A stretch of 64,000 nucleotides of DNA from Bacillota bacterium (lineage in GTDB: Bacteria; Bacillota; Clostridia; Christensenellales; UMGS416), in contig JAEZSC010000031.1 of the NCBI GenBank assembly GCA_023422005.1, positions 28,046 to 92,045 on the forward strand, in the 5' to 3' direction. This document shows positions 53,523 through 60,097 of the stretch, piece after piece. The notes beneath the pieces are model-generated. The model saw nothing but the letters and a program-made list of their open reading frames with translations. It had not been told where the DNA came from and made no database searches. The position numbers and the translations under genes are program-made. Position 1 is the first letter of the stretch; the number at the start of each line of letters is the position of its first letter.

Positions 53523-53672
53523 AAGAAAGGAAAAAACGAAGAGGAAAGAAAGGCGGAAAGAAAGGAGAAGTAAAAAAGGAAAGAAGTGCGTGTTATATAT
53601 ATACGAGAGAGGAACGGTATTCGTAGAGAAATCCCAATACGGATGTTCTCATACATCCGTATTGGGTTTCTC
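53523..53672. other. Polypurine tract followed by a long perfect hairpin
   Basis: About 65 bases (53523-53587) are A/G except for three pyrimidines. The hairpin that follows has arms 53628-53646 and 53654-53672 with the core CCCAATACGGATG. Weaker outer GAGAGA/TCTCTC complementarity extends on both sides. This could be a nick region, single-strand origin, packaging signal or structured RNA. Confidence 0.55.
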
Positions 53673-54042
53673 CTCTCAGGTTCTTCTCGTCTCTCTCGGG
53701 AGAGCTGGGAGAGGATATAGGAGAGGGAGAGTATGAGAGGGAGAACCTACAAGGGGAACCCGGAACCACGCGGGCCTGTCGCGGTGGATCTCCACTGCCT
53801 GGGCGACGGTCCGCCGGCCATCCCGCAGGCGGGCAGCGTCACTCACCCCTTGTGGGCTGATGCCGCCGGGGTTCTGCGCTGAACACAGGCCCTTTTTGCC
53901 ATCGTCAAGGCGCGTGATGTCGGTACTGCCGACCCCACCGGAAAGCATGTAACAAACCAACAACAATCAAAAAGCCTCAAAAACCCAAGGAATCGTGCGG
54001 TTTATTCCATGCCGTCACGCTGTCCGATGCGACATTTCAACA

Positions 54043-54197
54043 ATCCGGTAACAACCAAAGCCGCCGCTCCTGGGCTGCGTATGTACCCAGGTAACACCGA
54101 AGTAACACGCTAAGAACCAAGGATTCATGCGGCTTAAGCCTCGGTCAACGGCAGCACAGCAACACCCAAGTAACATCCAAGTAACACCCAGGTAACA
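54043..54197. repeat. Six copies of an 11-bp iteron-like motif (YCCARGTAACA)
   Basis: Copies lie at 54043-54053, 54086-54096, 54097-54107, 54165-54175, 54176-54186 and 54187-54197. The last three are a perfect tandem array. All keep GTAACA at the same place. The arrangement resembles replication or partition iterons. Confidence 0.65.
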
Positions 54198-54709
54198 CGC
54201 CGACCGGCACAAATGAAGCCCGCGCATGGCCACCTACGGCTTTGCCGACGGTAGCGACCACCCCGTACGACTTTGTACACCCCGCTCATTTTTGAGCACC
54301 CCCAGAACAAGCAACCTACAGTCGATCACTCCCTTACCCTCTGCAGGGCATTTACTCAGTTTTGGGTAAAACCTTCGACCTCGGCGCGGACCACTCCGAA
54401 GATACGGACAAAAATGTCCATATCCCCATCTGGCGGGCGCAGGAATGTCAAGGCTCAAAAGTGAGTTTTGACTGACTTTATCGGGAATATCCGAGAAAGC
54501 GCCGCCGGCCTCTTGCGGGTGTTCGGTGTAGTGTTCAGAATGCGGAACCGCCACCGCCCGGCGCACGTGCCCCTGTGGATGCGAAAAAGGCAGGCCGCGC
54601 CGCGCGCGTGGCGCTGGTAGCATGTTTGTATACCCCCGAAAGCAACGGCCAAATACCACGCCTAGAACGCGACAATATTATGGACGCGTTCCATGCGGTA
54701 TGGGACGGC

Positions 54710-54913
54710 CTATTTCTTCCCGCTGGCAAGCCAACGGGCAAATTCTGGTTTCGGCATGCGCCATACGCTACCAATCTTACGCCCGCCGTGGGTCATAACG
54801 AGTTCGCGGGCAGTTGGATACGACAGGCCAGCGTATTGTGCCACATGCTTAATTTTCAACATGCCGCTCTGTGTGACCAGGTCCAGCTCCTGCCTGTATT
54901 GCTCTGCTGTCAT
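54710..54913 (-). CDS. Small HTH protein, excisionase-like (1)
   Basis: A 67-residue protein with one predicted winged-helix/HTH: LKIKHVAQYAGLSYPTAREL followed by GGRKIGSVWRMPKPEFARWL. The closing pattern of basic residues, Trp/Arg and an aromatic helix is usual for excisionases and MerR-like DNA-binding folds. AGGAGG lies about 9 bp upstream of ATG 54913. It follows a second protein of the same type, suggesting a duplicated pair of DNA-binding proteins, perhaps for excision or for binding the nearby repeats. Confidence 0.7.
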   Translation of the reverse strand: MTAEQYRQELDLVTQSGMLKIKHVAQYAGLSYPTARELVMTHGGRKIGSVWRMPKPEFARWLASGKK

Positions 54914-54969
54914 GGCGCGCAACCTCCTTGAGCATAGATTCATGTTTGCCCCTCGCTTCACAAGGGCCT

Positions 54970-55188
54970 CTAGTACTTCTCGCATGCGATGAATCGTGCA
55001 AGCGCAATCTTTGGCATCCGGGGGTCGCCGACGCGCACTCCATGATCGCGCATCCACTGCCGCGCAGTAAGGTAGCTGACCGAAAAATACTGTTTGATTT
55101 GCTCGGTTGTCAGGGATCCACTGCCGGGGAACCTTGCGTCCAGATCCGAAATGATCTCGACCATGTACTGGCGCTGTTCAAGAGTCAT
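54970..55188 (-). CDS. Small HTH protein, excisionase-like (2)
   Basis: A 72-residue protein. LTTEQIKQYFSVSYLTARQW is an HTH, followed by MRDHGVRVGDPRMPKIALARF, again like an excisionase or MerR-type domain. GGAGGTGAT lies 5 bp before ATG 55188. It is 56 bp upstream of its sister gene and shares the pattern SY-TAR in the recognition helix, so the two are probably diverged duplicates. Confidence 0.72.
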   Translation of the reverse strand: MTLEQRQYMVEIISDLDARFPGSGSLTTEQIKQYFSVSYLTARQWMRDHGVRVGDPRMPKIALARFIACEKY

Positions 55189-55467
55189 AAAATCACCTCC
55201 CGCGCAGGTCGCGCTAAATGGTGTCAAGGACGTGTCAACCTTCGATGAGCGGAAGCTTTTTCCTGTTCTTTAGGCCATAAAATGGCAAGGGGTGTCGGAA
55301 TTTCCGATCCCCTTCTGTCCCATTATGCCGCGCGGTCGCCTTTTGCTTCGAGCATGCCCCTGTGGTGTTGTATTTCGTGTGTCGGGGCGCGCGCACCGTC
55401 GGGTTGGTGTGTTTGCCTATACTCATCGGTAACCGCGTCAGAACACGCCGCTACGCACGACAGCGCA

Positions 55468-55664
55468 CCCTCAATTCAACTGAGGGCATCGACGGTCAGG
55501 GGTTACTAACGGCTGCACCCTCGTTTCAATCTAGGGTGCTGAAAGGATGTCAGTTGAAATTACACCCTTCGCGCCCGCCGGCACTTCATTGTGGTTCCAC
55601 TCAGTAAAGGGGGTTCGATTCAATCGACACCCTTGTGGCTTTTTGCCCTTAGTTGAATTAAGGG
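55468..55664. promoter_or_regulatory. Cluster of 19-bp dyads with a TTCAA core
   Basis: CCCTCAATTCAACTGAGGG (55468-55486), CCCTCGTTTCAATCTAGGG (55518-55536) and CCCTTAGTTGAATTAAGGG (55646-55664) share CCCT...AGGG arms around a TTCAA core; the last is in the opposite orientation. A looser version with GATTCAATCG lies at about 55612-55633. The first two start 50 bp apart. They look like operators for one regulator placed upstream of the excisionase-like genes. Confidence 0.65.
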
Positions 55665-55739
55665 CTAATTCCTAAGTGCCTGCAGCGCCCAGGCTTTTGC
55701 TCAGATTTGAGCGAAAGGGAGCGCCAGGCCATCGGCTCG

Positions 55740-55766
55740 AAAAACCCCGGCCATATTTGACCGGGG
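55740..55766 (-). terminator. Terminator of the minus-strand early gene block
   Basis: On the minus strand CCCCGG and CCGGGG flank a TCAAATATGG loop and are followed by a T5 run. It lies 79 bp past the stop of the 55846-56412 gene. Confidence 0.8.
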
Positions 55767-55845
55767 TGCTGTATCTCTGTAAGTGTTGGTAGTGTGATGC
55801 CGACCACACGGCCAGTCGAGCGTATAGCCCGTTGTTCCCCTCTCC

Positions 55846-56412
55846 CTACAGGGCGCTTATGCCGTGAGCTCGGTATATGTCAGTCACTTTCTTAAGCGTT
55901 TCGGGTCTTGGAGCCCTTCCCTGGGCTACAGCGTTTTTTGTGCGGTTCTTTTCCATGGCAGCCTGGATCAGAGGATTTTCAGAAGTTTCCCAGTTGAGGA
56001 GCGTGAACGCGAGCACCAGACCTCGGCTCCAGCTCGTAACATCGAACCGCTCAGGGGTGCGCGCCCAGGCAGTATCGATCTGCTCTCCTTCGGGCTGCTT
56101 CCCAGCGATCTCCATGAACGTCCTGGCGGCTTCGATCTCGATATCGGCTGGCTTTGCGGTGCGAGCGTTAAAAAAGAGATAATCGAAGCTGCGACGGCTC
56201 AACCTTCCAGTAGACGCAAGGAGGTCTATGATGGCAAACATTTCGTCGAGGTAGAAATCGGATATGCCGGCCAGTTTCTTTTTGAGCGTCGACGATGTCT
56301 TGCCGATGGCCTTCGCCACCTCGCTATGCGCAAGGCCGGATCGGGCAAGTTCGAGTACCAGGTTGGGATACGGTGGCATTGCGGCAAGGGTCTTTTCAAG
56401 CTGGCTGTTCAT
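55846..56412 (-). CDS. Hypothetical phage-type protein with an HTH
   Basis: A 188-residue protein. An HTH-like stretch, LAHSEVAKAIGKTSSTLKKK, lies at about residues 26-45. A charged helical region follows, and the C-terminus (PETLKKVTDIYRAHGIS) is also helical. The start was set at ATG 56412, about 11 bp after GGAGG. It is the last gene of a minus-strand run and ends before a terminator. I do not recognise the family; the context is that of early phage regulatory or replication genes. Confidence 0.6.
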   Translation of the reverse strand: MNSQLEKTLAAMPPYPNLVLELARSGLAHSEVAKAIGKTSSTLKKKLAGISDFYLDEMFAIIDLLASTGRLSRRSFDYLFFNARTAKPADIEIEAARTFMEIAGKQPEGEQIDTAWARTPERFDVTSWSRGLVLAFTLLNWETSENPLIQAAMEKNRTKNAVAQGRAPRPETLKKVTDIYRAHGISAL

Positions 56413-56434
56413 TGGTCTACTCCCCTCCATATTA

Positions 56435-56764
56435 TTACTTGGCCGGCCTACGCCGGGTTGATTCCGTCGTGTGTGCCAGACCGTGGCGCGCAACGGCGTC
56501 GATTAGTGCCGCCTCGATGCGCTTGCCCTCGTCGATGATGCGTTGAACGTCGCACTCGGCCTCGGTGGCGATGTGCCATTGCTTCTCGTGGATCTTCACC
56601 AGCAATTGCTCCAACGAGCGCATGTACATGATGAATCTGAACCGGGGCTTTCCATCACGCAGAATCAGTTCACCAGTCGCTTTGTTGCGCGTGGCTTCGT
56701 GATACTCGAAGCCGCCGCAGGGGTTGGATTTTATTGTCTGTGTATCGGAAAGAACGACTTTCAT
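56435..56764 (-). CDS. Hypothetical element protein
   Basis: A 109-residue soluble protein. The first half is beta-like (GGFEYHEATRNKATGELILR, then FRFIMYMRSLEQLL) and the second half helical, ending in a basic tail. There is no motif I recognise. It lies 22 bp upstream of the 55846-56412 gene with the same orientation. Confidence 0.55.
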   Translation of the reverse strand: MKVVLSDTQTIKSNPCGGFEYHEATRNKATGELILRDGKPRFRFIMYMRSLEQLLVKIHEKQWHIATEAECDVQRIIDEGKRIEAALIDAVARHGLAHTTESTRRRPAK

Positions 56765-56875
56765 ACAATGTTCCTTTCTTGTGTCGATAGAGGGAGCGTG
56801 GAGGTCTTTTGGGGTAAGGCAACCACGCCCCCGGCGTCTGGAAACTCGGGAATTTATGTTGGCTCGTGTCGCCGG

Positions 56876-57205
56876 CTATTTCGCTGTTTCTTGTGGTGCT
56901 TCGCTCTCGTATCTGAGGGCTGCTTTAAACGCCTCCATGGCTTTTGTGAGCGTTTTTAGACTTGGCTTTGGTTGTTTCACAGAAGTGAGGGTAACCCCGG
57001 CTTTTCGCATGAAATCCTTAAGTTCAATTTCGTGAATATCTGCCAGGGCAACAATCTCGCGTACAAGGAGCTGTTCCTTTTTTCCGATTAACGCCCTGTG
57101 TAGGTGCCGCATCGGGCTGTGAAGGAGAACCGATAGCCCCTCAATCTCATTCTCGCTGACTTTCAAATGATCCGCAATGGCGGCGGATATCTCGTGTTTG
57201 TCCAA
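56876..57205 (-). CDS. Hypothetical helical element protein
   Basis: A 109-residue all-helical protein. The stretch LLVREIVALADIHEIELKDF, followed by MRKAGVTLTSVKQ, has an HTH-like rhythm, so DNA binding is possible. It begins 23 bp after the Rha-type gene stop and is probably co-transcribed with it. Confidence 0.55.
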   Translation of the reverse strand: MDKHEISAAIADHLKVSENEIEGLSVLLHSPMRHLHRALIGKKEQLLVREIVALADIHEIELKDFMRKAGVTLTSVKQPKPSLKTLTKAMEAFKAALRYESEAPQETAK

Positions 57206-57228
57206 GCTGTCATCCTCCCGCAGTGCGG

Positions 57229-57924
57229 CTACTCAGCCTTATCTCTGGCCAGTCTAAGCCCCTTGGCATCCTTGATGCGTTGCATGGCTTCCTGCAGTTT
57301 GGTCTTGCGCTCCTGATAACCCAGCCCGGCCAGGATCAGGCCTACGTCCATGTGCTGCATGAGTTGCAGCGCGGCAATCTGTTCCACGGTGAGATAGGGA
57401 CGTATACTCTCGTTTGGGGCTAGGCCACGCGCCTTTCGGAATTGTGCTGCCGTCTGGCCGAAGGCTATACGGTTGATCATGTCCGTTTCGTTCATGTACT
57501 CGTAGGGCTTGGGATCGCCCATCAGTTGCAGCATGTCGGTAAGCTCCCGGTATTCGACCTTGACGGCCTCCAGCATTCGCAGCTTCTCGCGCATTGTATA
57601 GAACTGGCGGACCAGCTCGGTCTTGAATCGAACAACGACCTCTGAGTTGTCCAGCAGCGTCATTAAGAATGATGCCTGCTGCTCATTGAGCTGAAAGGTG
57701 CGCCTCTGGCGGCCTCCAAAAGTGGATTTGAAATAATTTTTCTTCAACGGCCCAAACGATGCAAAGGCCGTGGCGTATTTAGTGAGTAGTCGGATGATGG
57801 ATTGGTGCTGCACCTCTGCATGGGTAGCTATAATGTCGCTGGTGGTGAAAACGTCCTCCTTTCCAATCATGACGATCTCGGGCAGCGCATCAAGCGCGGT
57901 GCTTTCTTGGGGTTTGTCGGCCAT
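57229..57924 (-). CDS. Rha-type phage regulatory protein / antirepressor-like
   Basis: A 231-residue protein. Its N-terminal half carries the Rha-domain pattern: VFTTSDIIATHAEVQHQSII, then YFKSTFGGRQRRTFQLNEQQ and ASFLMTLLDNSEVVVRFKTE, followed by LVRQFYTMREKLR. The C-terminal half is a second helical domain containing YEYMNETDMINRIAFGQTAAQ-like sequence with a GLGYQERK end, as in antirepressors with two domains. Rha proteins interfere with phage growth or act as antirepressors. It lies downstream of a cluster of CACACTGTG boxes that may control it. Confidence 0.8.
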   Translation of the reverse strand: MADKPQESTALDALPEIVMIGKEDVFTTSDIIATHAEVQHQSIIRLLTKYATAFASFGPLKKNYFKSTFGGRQRRTFQLNEQQASFLMTLLDNSEVVVRFKTELVRQFYTMREKLRMLEAVKVEYRELTDMLQLMGDPKPYEYMNETDMINRIAFGQTAAQFRKARGLAPNESIRPYLTVEQIAALQLMQHMDVGLILAGLGYQERKTKLQEAMQRIKDAKGLRLARDKAE

Positions 57925-57984
57925 AGGCAGTGATCCTCCTTATAATTGTTCAAGATTAGTTTTCCCTAAGGCGTGTGTTATATC

Positions 57985-58150
57985 ACATACTGTCAGTATG
58001 TTAATCAACACACTGTGGCGATCATTCCGCATTTTGAGGGGGTCAAAATCACACACTGTGATGCCGGGTGAAAACGACCCCCTAGGCCGCTTGATTCCTT
58101 GCCTTTTCGCCCTCCAGCGTCACATTCTCGATATGGGCGCTCACAGTGTG
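57985..58150. promoter_or_regulatory. Four operator-like boxes upstream of the Rha-type gene
   Basis: ACATACTGTCAGTATGT (57985-58001) is a perfect palindrome around one T. CACACTGTG (58009-58017), ATCACACACTGTGAT (58048-58062) and CACAGTGTG (58142-58150) share a CACA-TGTG-type half-site. They sit between the 58223-58669 gene and the Rha-type gene, on its promoter side. Confidence 0.55.
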
Positions 58151-58222
58151 TTGAGGAACACATCCTTTATATATATACCATCTGACCGTCGCCCTCCGGC
58201 CCGTTCCCCTCCCTCCTTCGTG

Positions 58223-58669
58223 TCAACCTGACCCCGATGACCTCAACGGGCGCACCTTGGGCCGGCGATCCTCGGGTGGCACTTCGAATCCAGGAGTTCC
58301 GTATGCCTGCCATCTGTCCGAGAAGCCGTAAATCGATGGCTTTCTGGTTGTGTAACCACAGGCAATGCACCGGATCAGCCCGACTGCAATCAGCGCGTCC
58401 ATGTCTTTGCGGAATGTACGAAGCTCGCTGTAAAGCGCCTGCGCCTCACTCTTGGGGATGGAGATGTCATTGCGGTTATCGGTGCCGTCGCTGTACTTCG
58501 TGAATTTACCTTTAAGGTGGAGGTATAGTCCGCGCTGCGACATGTTCAGGCAGGCCCACGCTGGAGATAACATCATGTCGTCGCATACCTTTGCAAATTT
58601 CCCGCTGTTGCGCCGGCTCTCGAAAGGCTGATGGCTGGGTGTACGGGCGCTCTTGCGCTTTCTGTTCAC
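58223..58669 (-). CDS. Possible replication-initiation winged-helix protein
   Basis: A 148-residue protein. FAKVCDDMMLSPAWACLNMS and QRGLYLHLKGKFT resemble the opening of phage and plasmid replisome-organiser domains (YVKVxxDLLxSPAFxxLS type). It also has a basic N-terminal tail (MNRKRKSARTPSHQPFESRR) and a Pro/Arg-rich C-terminal tail. The start is a GTG at 58669 without a strong ribosome binding site, 17 bp after the previous gene, so coupling is likely. A replication role is only suggested by this resemblance and by the context. Confidence 0.5.
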   Translation of the reverse strand: MNRKRKSARTPSHQPFESRRNSGKFAKVCDDMMLSPAWACLNMSQRGLYLHLKGKFTKYSDGTDNRNDISIPKSEAQALYSELRTFRKDMDALIAVGLIRCIACGYTTRKPSIYGFSDRWQAYGTPGFEVPPEDRRPKVRPLRSSGSG

Positions 58670-58686
58670 TGTCCGGCGCTCTCAGC

Positions 58687-58920
58687 CTAGCGCTGCTGTA
58701 CTTGCCGAATTCGGGCAGGCTCGGCGGCGTAAGTCTCATGTACGTTGGCTAGCATTCGTTCTCTCAGCACCATTTCACACAGATCCACATCGACGAACCA
58801 ACGACCGCGAGGCCCACCTATTCTTGTTCCGGGCAGTCGATTTGCAGCTAGTTCTCGGTAAAGTGCTGAGGGCGTCATGTTTAGTCGTGGTGCGGCATCC
58901 TTGTATGGCCGTCCAGCCAT
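58687..58920 (-). CDS. Small HTH DNA-binding protein
   Basis: A 77-residue protein. LNMTPSALYRELAANRLPGT is an HTH and GGPRGRWFVDVDLCEMVLRE completes an excisionase-like winged fold. It starts 1 bp after the stop of the Cro-like gene upstream and belongs to the early leftward transcript. Confidence 0.7.
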   Translation of the reverse strand: MAGRPYKDAAPRLNMTPSALYRELAANRLPGTRIGGPRGRWFVDVDLCEMVLRERMLANVHETYAAEPARIRQVQQR

Positions 58921-58921
58921 T

Positions 58922-59137
58922 CTATTCCTCCTTATCTATCAGCTCAAATAACTCGCTAAAAGGCCTGTTTAGGAAGTCACAGATTCGTTTTGCCGTCTTG
59001 GGTCGTGGCCGGGATAGGCCATTTTCTATACGGCAGTAGGTTGCCGTGTGAATGTCTGCACCGCGAGCTACATCTTCCAGATTAAGGCCTCTAGAGATTC
59101 GCTCTGTCCTGAGTTTCTGAGTATCCGCTTGAATCAT
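58922..59137 (-). CDS. Cro-like XRE-family repressor, leftward arm of the switch
   Basis: A 71-residue single-domain HTH protein: LRTERISRGLNLEDVARGAD, then IHTATYCRIENGLSRPRPKT and ICDFLNRPFSELFEL. The start was set at ATG 59137 because a G-rich ribosome binding site (GGGGGGTGAG) lies 3-5 bp upstream. It is transcribed divergently from the CI-like gene, and the 176 bp between them hold promoters and operators for both. It heads the leftward early gene block. Confidence 0.85.
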   Translation of the reverse strand: MIQADTQKLRTERISRGLNLEDVARGADIHTATYCRIENGLSRPRPKTAKRICDFLNRPFSELFELIDKEE

Positions 59138-59153
59138 CTTCTCACCCCCCTTC

Positions 59154-59238
59154 ATTTGCAAATTTTTCGGGATGCAATTCTCTCCCCGCAAATCTATTAT
59201 CTCATTATACGCAGACGTTTGCAAGAGTTTTTGCAAAT
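59154..59238. promoter_or_regulatory. Operators with a TTTGCAA motif in the CI/Cro intergenic region
   Basis: ATTTGCAAAT (59154-59163, a perfect palindrome), GTTTGCAA (59217-59224) and TTTGCAAAT (59230-59238) recur in the switch. The minus-strand promoter TTGCAA - 17 bp - GATAAT uses one TTGCAA as its -35 box, so a bound repressor would block it. Confidence 0.6.
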
Positions 59239-59260
59239 TTTGTTTAAACTTGTTTGCGCG

Positions 59261-59289
59261 TTGCGTATGTCTCTCGCTTAAGGTATACT
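59261..59289 (+). promoter_or_regulatory. Promoter of the CI-like repressor gene
   Basis: TTGCGT (59261-59266) and TATACT (59284-59289) are 17 bp apart, 25 bp before the ATG at 59314. Confidence 0.65.
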
Positions 59290-59313
59290 CTTTGTGAAAT
59301 GAGGTGTATAACA

Positions 59314-60036
59314 ATGGCTACCGAAAACATAAGGGAGATAATCGCACCCCGGCTACGCGCTTTGCGTGAGGAGAGCAGCAAGGCGCAAAATAAGGTTGCA
59401 GAAGATTTGGGAATCACTCCTAGCGTGCTAGCCGGATATGAAAGCAGCTCTCCGAGTGCTTTTAGAGAACCTCCGCTGGCTAGACTTATTAAGCTAGCAG
59501 ATTATTATGATGTTTCAACAGACTATTTACTTGGACGAATCGATTCCAAAAAGCTCGAGTACAAGTCGGTTTTTAGGACTACTGGGCTCAACGAAGAATC
59601 AGTCACTCAAACCAAAGAGCTTGCGAGAATGGGCATGGGGTATATCGCGAATTTACTTATTTCTAACGAACATTTCACGAAATTGGTTGCCGATCTATAT
59701 ACATATACCTTAGGATCATCCTTCAATCCATATCTGAGTGGGCGCATTGATGCTATTAAAGAGATAATATCTAGCATTAGGCAAAGTGATAGCAGCACAG
59801 AACCAGAGATGCGAATTGCATCAGTTTTTGAAAATGAGTTTTTGCCGTCTTTAATTAATAACCTCAACGACTTTATGCTAAACGAAATGAAGTCACTTAT
59901 TGAAAGAATCGCCAATGATACAAGAAGGTTTTCAGATGAAGACAATCGCTCTTTAGAAGAAAAATTCGAGTATGGGCAGTTTCCAGACGAGGATGTTACG
60001 GAAGCTGCAGAATCGGAAGAGCGAGGTAATTGCTAA
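59314..60036 (+). CDS. CI-like XRE-family repressor with an unusual C-terminal domain
   Basis: A 240-residue protein. The N-terminal HTH (about residues 5-70) reads LRALREESSKAQNKVAEDLG, ITPSVLAGYESSSPSAF and LIKLADYYDVSTDYLLGR. The C-terminal 160 residues are helical and acidic and contain no S24 peptidase motif, so induction would not be by RecA-stimulated self-cleavage. An antirepressor such as the Rha-type protein could serve instead. The start was set at ATG 59314, with GAGGTG about 7 bp upstream. The AT-rich composition differs from the chromosome. It lies 61 bp upstream of the integrase and is probably co-transcribed with it. Confidence 0.82.
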   Translation: MATENIREIIAPRLRALREESSKAQNKVAEDLGITPSVLAGYESSSPSAFREPPLARLIKLADYYDVSTDYLLGRIDSKKLEYKSVFRTTGLNEESVTQTKELARMGMGYIANLLISNEHFTKLVADLYTYTLGSSFNPYLSGRIDAIKEIISSIRQSDSSTEPEMRIASVFENEFLPSLINNLNDFMLNEMKSLIERIANDTRRFSDEDNRSLEEKFEYGQFPDEDVTEAAESEERGNC

Positions 60037-60097
60037 CCTATCCATCGATGGATGCGCCTACACATAGTGAATTCGACATGTAATATGGTGAGCAATA

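Larger units (their letters stand above)
52164..54709. other. Large apparently non-coding, repeat-rich core of the element
   Basis: No frame here has a good ribosome binding site together with a recognisable protein. From about 52830 to 53430 the plus strand is A/C-rich with few G or T, and short words such as GACACGC and AGCAAA recur. Long open frames here (such as 52824-53309) encode only Gln/Thr/Ser/Arg-rich low-complexity sequence and are probably by-products of composition. Direct repeats, a polypurine tract and long hairpins, listed separately, suggest an origin of replication, transfer or packaging region. A real low-complexity protein cannot be excluded. Confidence 0.55.
55189..55845. 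other. Non-coding gap with operator-like dyads
   Basis: This 657-bp gap lies between two minus-strand gene groups. It holds four related dyads (listed separately) and a terminator for the genes to its right. I see no gene in it. Confidence 0.55.

Noticed and set aside
53676..53966. A 96-codon minus-strand frame beside the long hairpin
   Set aside because: It overlaps palindromic DNA at its end and shows no domain or start signal.
54234..54659. A 141-codon minus-strand frame rich in Arg, Gly and Pro
   Set aside because: There is no good start signal and no recognisable motif; it lies in the repeat-rich non-coding core.
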